In this document: positions 57,649 to 64,000 of the stretch, piece after piece
How the letters are laid out: every line of letters starts with the position of its first letter
Numbering within the stretch: position 1 is the first letter of the stretch
Source: Iris pallida
Taxonomy: Eukaryota > Streptophyta > Magnoliopsida > Asparagales > Iridaceae
DNA length: 64,000 nt
Assembly: GCA_029216955.1 (NCBI GenBank)
Contig: JANAVB010015600.1
Coordinates: forward strand, 34,600,569 to 34,664,568
Direction of reading: 5' to 3'
Notes under the pieces: generated by a model
The model's input: the letters and a program-made list of their open reading frames with translations, nothing else
Told to the model about the DNA's origin: nothing
The model's database searches: none
Program-made: the position numbers and the translations under genes

Positions 57649-58848
57649 ATGGCAACCCACAAACGTCCTCGCTCCTTCTTCACCACTGCCAATCCGTTTA
57701 CCTCCGTGCCTCTCCCTCATGGCTATGATCCAAAAATCTTTACCTCCGCCATGGCTGTCGACGCTTGGTTCCATTATTTTGCCAACCACAACGTCGACAA
57801 GGGCCGGGCCATCAATTGGAATATTTTCTCCGGCCATCTCTCCCTCTTTGAGTCGGCCGGTCTCTCATCTCTTTTTCGGCGTCAGGTGCCCGTCTATCCC
57901 GCAGCAGTGCGCCTGTTCTACTGCAATCTCATTCCTGACATCCAGAACAACGCCATCGAGACCATGGTGAACGATCGGCACTTTCGCCTGATGGCTCGAG
58001 ATATTACTGGAATTCTTGAAGTCCCTGACAAAGGAGATGCTCTGTCGACCTTGGCTGCTCTCTATCCTTCTGTTGAAGTCTCATTTGACGAGTTCTGCGC
58101 CATCATTTGCAAGGGACCCAATCCTCCGACCATTCCGGCCATTTCTTCGCAGTTGGAGCCATTCTACTACGAGCTCCATCGGATCGTCTGCCACACCATC
58201 TACCCCAAGGGAGGTAACTACGATGCGATCACCAATGACGCACTCGTATGCATGTACTACCTCTACTCTAAGAAGACTTGGTCCTTTCCCAAGACTCTTC
58301 TCAATGCCTTCTTCGGTATCCTGCCCGCGGGAAAGCAATCACTGTATTATGGCACCTTCATCACCCTTATGCTGGAGGCAAAAAACGTGGATCTCTCACT
58401 CTGCCAGTCAGACGGCGTACCATCCTACCTTGTTATCTCTCGTTCCATCCTTGGTGAATCCACGTCTCGTGCATCTTCCTTCCAAGAATCGTCGACCGCT
58501 ACTCCTGCTGCGCCCTCTTCTACCCCTCTTACATCCGGGCATTTTATGCCGCTGACCCAGCAGCATTTTGACATATGCATGGCTCAGACGAAGGAGAAGA
58601 TGAGGGCCAACACTCACGGCCTTGGGAACTTTATCCAGAGCCGCTTCCATGACCAGGCCTATTTCATCCAGCACACTTTCCAGGACCGGAATGCCTATCT
58701 GGATCTCAACCTTCAGGATCTCATGTACCAAGGCTCCCACTTCTCTGACCCCAACGCCTACGGATTCATGTACCCGGACGGTGTGGATCCTTTCGGTGCA
58801 TTTCACCGTGCTCAGGGAGGGGACGTCGATGATCCGGCGGATGAGTAG
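57649..58848 (+). CDS. Sirevirus-like third ORF, intact 399-residue protein of the plant-transposon-protein type
   Basis: ATG at 57,649 in a strong context (cccATGGCA), ending TAG at 58,846-58,848, with no internal stop or shift. Residues about 35-260 (AMAVDAWFHYF..., VPVYPAAVRLFYCNLIPD..., HRIVCHTIYPKGGNYDAITNDALVCMYYLYSKK..., QSLYYGTFITLMLEAKNVDL) have the pattern of the putative plant transposon protein domain seen in many plant retroelement ORFs; this is a pattern judgement. The C-terminal third is S/T/P-rich, then Q/F/D-rich with repeated short FIQ/F.D motifs. I see no signal peptide or membrane helix, so I do not call it envelope. It is the only fully open gene of this copia element. 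Confidence 0.75.
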   Translation: MATHKRPRSFFTTANPFTSVPLPHGYDPKIFTSAMAVDAWFHYFANHNVDKGRAINWNIFSGHLSLFESAGLSSLFRRQVPVYPAAVRLFYCNLIPDIQNNAIETMVNDRHFRLMARDITGILEVPDKGDALSTLAALYPSVEVSFDEFCAIICKGPNPPTIPAISSQLEPFYYELHRIVCHTIYPKGGNYDAITNDALVCMYYLYSKKTWSFPKTLLNAFFGILPAGKQSLYYGTFITLMLEAKNVDLSLCQSDGVPSYLVISRSILGESTSRASSFQESSTATPAAPSSTPLTSGHFMPLTQQHFDICMAQTKEKMRANTHGLGNFIQSRFHDQAYFIQHTFQDRNAYLDLNLQDLMYQGSHFSDPNAYGFMYPDGVDPFGAFHRAQGGDVDDPADE

Positions 58849-59252
58849 TTTGCGGCCTCCTGTTGTTGATGATGGTAGAATAAATGGTTGTCATTTTAGT
58901 GTGTGTCCTTAGAGGTCCTTCGGGGCCAGTTGTTTGTTTTAATGTTGTGTGAAGTCCTACGGGGACTATTTTTTATGTTTTGATGTTGTCTTGATCACTC
59001 TCATGGAGGAGAGTTTTATCTTGTTTTATATAGTATCAAGCATGAACGTTATTTCCAATTCTAATATATGCATGCTTTTGTCCATCATAGTGATTTCCCT
59101 ATTTATTGCTAATTTTTTTTTACTTATTTCCCATCTTTGACTAAGTGACAAAGGAGGAGAAAACGTATTGAGGGGGAGTTGTCTACCTACGGGGGAGTCA
59201 CTCCCTAAAGATGCTATCTCTCTGTTTTGTCAATTATCAAAATGGGAGAGAT
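58849..59252 (+). other. ORF3 3' region and copia polypurine tracts
   Basis: An AATAAA at 58,879-58,884, 31 bases after the stop, could end an ORF3 transcript. Two purine tracts (gagggggag about 59,172; cggggga about 59,199) precede the final PPT aaaatgggagagat (59,239-59,252) directly before the 3' LTR. Multiple PPT-like runs before the 3' LTR are seen in Sireviruses. Confidence 0.7.
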
Positions 59253-59546
59253 TGTTGGCACAGTTTATTTTGATAACATTAACATCATCTTCGTAGTCTA
59301 CTTTTTCTCTGTATTTTAGAGTGATATTCTTTCAAAAGCTCTACTACATAAAATCTTTCCATTTAAACCAAGTCATCAAAGCCTTGAAGACTGAAGAAAA
59401 GACCAGCGATCCTTAAAGACGGCTCTCAACATTTCAAGATATCGAGTCTGTACAAGGTCTAGGTCTTTCTGTAAACACTTAAGGTTGGATGACAAAACGA
59501 AAAGCTCTTCTATTCTTTCAGTCAAAAATCAATGTCTCAAAGAACG

Positions 59547-60035
59547 GCATACCGACGGTATACCGCTGTATACCGACGGTATACCGTTCTGTGAGCCACA
59601 AAACGTTCTGTAACAAACATCGGCGTACCGACGGTATACTACGGCATACCGACGGTATACCGTTTTGTGAACGACAAAATATTCTGTGACAAAAATCGGA
59701 GTACCGACGGTATACTACGGCATACCGATGGTATACCATTTTGTGAGCCCCAAAACGTTCTGTGACACAACATCAGCGTACCGACGGTATACTACGGCAT
59801 ACCGACGGTATACCGTTTTGTTGGCTACAAAATGTTCTGTGACGAACATCGATATACCGACGGTATACCGCGGTATACCAACGGTATACCGGTTCATTTA
59901 ATTTGATTTTTGAATGGACGAATACTAGCATTAATTGCTAGCATTGAATGCTCCCCAACGGATATAACTATTACTGTTATTGTTCAGAACGGTATACCGA
60001 CGGCATGCCGGTCCATACTGACGGTATGCCGTCTG
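59547..60035 (+). repeat. Palindromic CGGTATACCG array, copia 3' LTR
   Basis: Same arrangement as 24,362-24,835, four units of about 77 bp followed by two isolated copies before the TATA box. Several motif copies damaged in one LTR are intact in the other (for example 24,589-24,612 against 59,778-59,801). Confidence 0.87.
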
Positions 60036-60077
60036 GGCTATATTCAGGAGCATTAAATGCTACCTACTCTTGGTTTC

Positions 60078-60086
60078 TATATAAAT
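60078..60086 (+). promoter_or_regulatory. Copia 3' LTR TATA box
   Basis: tatataaat in the same context as 24,884-24,892. Confidence 0.65.
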
Positions 60087-60974
60087 GGATGCCTTCTCTC
60101 TCTTGAAGGCTTATCCACTTAAGCCATAAATTTCTCAACAACCAAGAGCTCCACCATTACTACTCTATCCAAGCTTTTAATTGTCATCCATTCCAAAATT
60201 GCTAGAGTATTCAAGAGTTGTACTTTTCGATCTTGTCACGACCCACACCCACTGTGAGGGTACGAGTGCGTAATAACGCCCAGCCTAAGCCGCAGTGTCG
60301 GCGGTAGAACGCTGTTCTGGGTCACTATCTAACCATCAACTCATGCAGTATATATTGAACTCATCATGATCAACTCCGAACGAAGGACGAGTATAAGATA
60401 TTGAAATCTCAATCACAGTCTAAGCACGATAAGATAACACAGAAGTTTATAACTAAAGACTAAACAACAACAATTATAAACTACTAAATAATAATATCTC
60501 AAATAAACTCAAATACAAACTTGTATCTCAAGTTATTACAATTCAAGTTCTAAAACATAAAAACTAAACCAGTCTACTAGCTAGTCTCCCGACCACTCCT
60601 GAGTGTCGGGGCCAAAGGTAGCTAATCACTTGTCAGGTCCATAATGAGTAGGGCAAGTATCCTCAGGGCAATCATCTGTAAAATTTTAACTGGTCCAGTC
60701 AGGACAGGAACGAGCACAATCTCATCTAAAAAACCCAAATAAATGACAGAGAACTATAAAGCAGTTATAGACAGTTGTATTGATGAACATGGCAGTTTAT
60801 ATTCAGGTGATGGTATAGAGAGACAAATAAAGTACAAGGAAAGTAAGTAACTAAACAAGAGAAGAAATCATGGCAATAAAGACTGTAAAATAAAATCTAG
60901 CTAAACTAGAGTAACATGATGAGTCCAGACAGTACAATATAAGTCGAGTGTAATCCCAATGTGAGTCTAATACA

Positions 60975-61380
60975 AGAAGAGTCGAATGTGATTCTAATCA
61001 TTGTTCTAATAAGGTGATTCGAATAGGGTGATACGAACAAGGTGATTCGAATAGTGATTCATATGATGATCTAACAATGATTCGAATAAATTCTTCAAGT
61101 GTGTTTTAAAATACTGAGACAGACATGTAAACGGCTAAGGGTAATACGGCACACCGTACACCTGGCCAAGTGTGGGATGGCTATCGTTCGAATATCATTC
61201 ACAGAGGGGTGGTTCGAATAGTGGGAATGTTCACATGTCTAATCAGTATTTCCCCGCCCACTCTAATACAAGATTCCATAATCTGACACATCAATCGAAT
61301 ACAAGTCCAACCAGCACATGAAGATACGAATAGGTGGTTTGAATAGTGATTCGTATGGTGATTCGAATAATAAAGGCAAG
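60975..61380. repeat. Degenerate (g)gtgattcgaata repeats
   Basis: About ten scattered copies of gtgattcgaata/ggttcgaatag, in two clusters (60,975-61,110; 61,190-61,375). The core TTCGAA is palindromic. At the equivalent place the LARD element 1 LTRs have catggctat repeats instead (13,925-14,000). Confidence 0.75.
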
Positions 61381-61650
61381 TTGAGTAAGTATGTGTGTCG
61401 TATACATGGATTCAGTAATAACAATACGTGTTTGTAACAGAAAACCACATACAGCTAACTAAAATTAAAGTACAGTAATTGACAAATAAATGAGAGAACT
61501 ATCAGAGAATGTACTCGTCTGCTACTCTGAAAAGAGTAGTGTAATATCAGATGCCTGCACCAGAGTCACAATGTCCTAAACAGAGTAATACAGGTTATAA
61601 TGTGTCTAAAATAAGAAAAATAAAGTTTATGATGCAATCTACATGATTCT

Positions 61651-61812
61651 AAGTCAATTCTAGGTCAAAGTCAACTCTAAGTCAAACCTTGTCAACTGTC
61701 TAGGTCAAACTAGGTCCAAGTCAAACTTGGTCAACTTTGGGTCAACCCAAGTCAACATTTAGGGTTTAGGCTTCTATCTAGTCAACATATTCAAAGGTCA
61801 ACTATCTAGTCA
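61651..61812 (-). promoter_or_regulatory. W-box array in LARD element 3 LTR
   Basis: Thirteen GTCAA cores in about 160 bases. Nearly all are preceded by A or G, giving TTGACY on the minus strand; tgtcaa and tagtcaa variants occur too. Position within the LTR matches the arrays in element 1 although the exact order of sites differs, so the motif density is kept while the sequence drifted. Confidence 0.55.
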
Positions 61813-64000
61813 ACTCTACATTAAAACCAATCTCCTAAATTCTAACCCATACCATATCATACCCTGAGATATATCACATTCATATATTGTGTATAACCCC
61901 AACCTTATCCCATATACCTCACACATATACCCAATGACATGTATACAGTTTCACATATATACCATATGTATGGTTACAATGAACCAAGAAAGCAAATGAG
62001 CTAAGACAAGCTCTCAACTCATAACCCAAACAATACACAAGGTAAACATTAGCCTATCCTATATGTGTGTAAACACATATATGCAATCTGAACCAACAAG
62101 GACATGCCGCTATGTGCATCTCAAGATTGTATAATAGGATAGTGTGGATATGAATGTGTGTGCAGTAAAATAGAAATTTAAATGTGTGTGTAGAGGGAAT
62201 TCATGAGTGTTCATCAAGGACAGTGCTAACCAGTAAACTCAGGAAAACTGAGTTTTCAGGGAGGTGCAACAGTGTGAACCATGTGTGGTCATGTGTCTCA
62301 GTGTGTGTGTGTACACATATAGACCTGTGTAACAGGAAAGATAAATAGAGGGTGTGTGACTGGAATGTGGGGGGTAGGCTAGTGTGTGATATGTGACAGT
62401 GTCTCTACATGTTCTCAGAGTTAAGTGATAGTCCAATGTAGTTCTCAGGATTGTGTGACAGTGTATTATGGGAACATTGTTCTCAGGAATGTGTCTCAGA
62501 AATGTGATTAGAAACCAAGTAATGGGTGTACAATCTCAAAAATTTGGCAATGTGTAAACTCAGGAAAAATATGGCAATGATAACTTAATTTAACAGTGAA
62601 AGAAGGAACTGTTTCAGTGTGACAGTTCATAGACCTATACCCATTTCAAAATTTCAATCTTGTGTCAACATCAACCCAATCATGGATCAACCCTAACAGT
62701 AAACTAATGCATGTATGGGTGAATCTCAGGTTTAAAGTTTTTTGTAAAAATCAGAAAATTCAGTGAGCAATCGCAGTTAACACATGTATCAATGATGTAA
62801 CTTAGGAATTTCAGTATAATGGGGTGTGTTCCCAGGAACCAACTCAATGACAGTTAGTTAAAAAATTAGGATTAGTGCAATGTGTCCATGAGTGTAGAAA
62901 TCAGTGAACAAATGGGAGTTATCAGTTCTCAGGAATTTGTCAGTAAGCAATGACAGTTCAACCATTCAAATCTCTTTTTGAAATCCCAAAACCTAACACC
63001 ATCAATAACCAATATTTCAGTAATGTACTACACATGTAGATGAATTAAATAGGGTAATTAAACATCAAATTCAGTTTAAAAAAATGGAAATCAAACTTCA
63101 GAATGTGTATCAGTCAAAAGGGCTTACATAGCAGTTTTTTTTCAGAAATACATAGGACAGTTCAGTTATAGTTAGCAATGCCCAATCCATTCGAAAACCT
63201 AAAATCAATCACTAACCATGGTCCTAACATGTACAGCATCCTAACTAACATGTTACCCAGATAATTTATCAAATGAAATTAAATTAACCTCAGCATTTCA
63301 AATTCTGAAAAAGGGTATCAGAAAATTAGGGATTCTCAAAATGAATTCGAAAATGCAATTAAATATATACAAAATAGGTTAGGGTAGAGTCTTATACGTG
63401 TCCAGAGTCCACACGAGTCCCCATGTGTCTCCACGACTGGACATGGCGTGTCCAAGTCACGAAACACGCACAGACACATCGCGTGCACAGACTGTATCGT
63501 GCTGCGATGCAGTCGACTCGTGGACACGACTTGTGTCACTTCGTGCCACGTGGACGTGTCCCTTGGTTCGCCAAGGATAGGGGAACATGTTCATGTGTCT
63601 GCAACGTGTCCACGACACACTTGTCGCGCGTACGAGACGCGTATCAGTGAGGTTTCCTGCGTGCGTACGTGTCTGTGCAAAATTCGTGTGGGTGGGATTT
63701 CTCCCAAACCCTTCGATGAAATCAATTCAAAATTTGTGTGTATTGTGTCAGTCAGTAGGCCACCGTGTCCACCAAAAATCAGGGCCTGAGTCGCCGTGTC
63801 GTGTCCTGTGTCAACCCCGAGTAGCAGGGCACTGAACCGAGCCAGTGCATAGCGTGTCCAACACAGATTTGGACACGACAAGGACACTGATTCGTGCTCA
63901 GTCGAGCATGAAATCAATACATAATAATACAACAAATCTATTCAATACTTTTCAAAAATATCAATTTTTAACCCTTTGTGGCATTTAATCAAACACTCAA

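Larger units (their letters stand above)
59253..60233 (+). repeat. Copia 3' LTR, first piece
   Basis: TGTTGGCACAGTTTATTTTG onward, collinear with the 5' LTR and unbroken at the point where LARD element 1 sits in the 5' copy. It contains the CGGTATACCG array (59,547-60,035) and a TATA box (60,078-60,086). It is cut at 60,233 by LARD element 3 after 'tttcgatct'. The rest lies beyond the window. Confidence 0.92.
13125..64000 (+). mobile_element. Sirevirus-like Ty1/copia retrotransposon (host of all later insertions)
   Basis: Its parts on the + strand, in order, are 5' LTR (13,125-13,244 and 24,184-25,370), PBS (25,373-25,384), gag (25,425-27,272), protease and integrase (27,310-29,014), RT and RNase H (55,791-57,163), a third ORF (57,649-58,848), a purine tract and a 3' LTR from 59,253. 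Sirevirus traits that can be seen are the tRNA-iMet PBS directly after the LTR, the YVD(D)IIFGSTN-type RT motif, a long gag, a third ORF after RNase H, and the 'tttgtcaattatcaaaatgggagagattgttgg' type junction at the 3' LTR. Three minus-strand LTR elements interrupt it. Its right end lies beyond the window, so its own target duplication cannot be checked. Confidence 0.85.
60234..64000 (-). mobile_element. LARD-type LTR element 3, LTR cut by the window end
   Basis: Starts TGTCACGACCCACACCCACTGTGAGGGTACG, the start of the LARD element 1 LTR family, and keeps its landmarks in order: 'ggtccagtcaggacaggaacgagcacaat' (60,693), 'gagaatgtactcgtctg' (61,505), the W-box array (61,651-61,812), TG-rich stretch (62,150-62,380) and a CGTGTC-rich block (63,400-63,900). 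It is clearly diverged from element 1 at the base level. The preceding 5-mer gatct would be the left target duplication. No internal region is in the window. Open frames at 63,336-63,935 come from the CGTGTC repeats. Confidence 0.85.

Noticed and set aside
57649..58848. Calling ORF3 an envelope-like protein because Sireviruses can carry one
   Set aside because: No signal peptide, transmembrane helix or coiled coil fusion region is visible, so the label would rest on position only.
1..64000. Search for host genes, tRNA or rRNA genes
   Set aside because: No tRNA cloverleaf motifs, rRNA stretches or spliced host-like protein frames were recognised outside the transposons. Absence by eye is not proof.

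Overview
This window is plant nuclear DNA, most likely from a flowering plant with a large, repeat-rich genome. It consists almost entirely of transposable elements nested inside one another. I found no host housekeeping gene, no tRNA or rRNA gene and no CRISPR array. The plant assignment rests on four things: a Sirevirus-like Ty1/copia element, a Tat-lineage Ty3/gypsy element, chromovirus/Tekay-like non-autonomous elements with very long LTRs starting TGTAACACC or TGTAAAAC, and plant L1-type LINE fragments with a zf-RVT domain. The species cannot be read from the sequence.

Layout. Positions 1-13,124 are old debris: an LTR 3' end (1-623), AT-rich sequence, a decayed LTR end (3,111-3,990), a small Helitron-like unit with a 102-bp duplication (3,990-4,300), two LINE 3' fragments each next to an (AT)n run (5,239-6,880), and an old LTR relic with a CpG/pyrimidine-rich leader (about 7,640-13,124). 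That relic is split by a 2.6-kb solo LTR with a perfect 5-bp target duplication (9,167-11,788).

From 13,125 to beyond the window end runs one Sirevirus-like copia element on the + strand, which has served as a target for three later insertions. Its 5' LTR (13,125-13,244 and 24,184-25,370) is split by element 1 (13,245-24,183). Its pol gene is split at 29,014/55,786 by element 2 (29,015-55,785). Its 3' LTR (from 59,253) is split at 60,234 by element 3, which runs off the window. All three are Tekay-like non-autonomous elements on the - strand, with LTRs of about 3.9-4.3 kb and short internal regions. A Tat-lineage Ty3/gypsy element (29,974-46,735, + strand, TSD GTAGT) sits inside one LTR of element 2 and is the innermost insertion. 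The order of events is therefore old relic, then copia, then the three LARD-like insertions, then the Tat element inside element 2.

How the genes relate. The copia gag-pol is dead: it has several stops and frameshifts, and catalytic residues of both integrase and reverse transcriptase are replaced. Yet its third ORF (57,649-58,848) is fully open and has its own TATA box and pyrimidine-rich leader. The Tat element has one gag-pol frame about 8.8 kb long, with ten in-frame stops but no frameshift. Between its integrase and 3' LTR it carries a convergent antisense gene that can be followed through a TATA box, a start codon, three well-supported GT-AG introns and a poly(A) signal. The LARD-type LTRs of elements 1 and 3 carry a dense 10-11-bp-phased array of W-box motifs upstream or downstream of their promoter.

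The observations most worth following up are the spliced antisense gene, the surviving copia ORF3 with promoter-like repeats shared with the LTR, and the W-box array.
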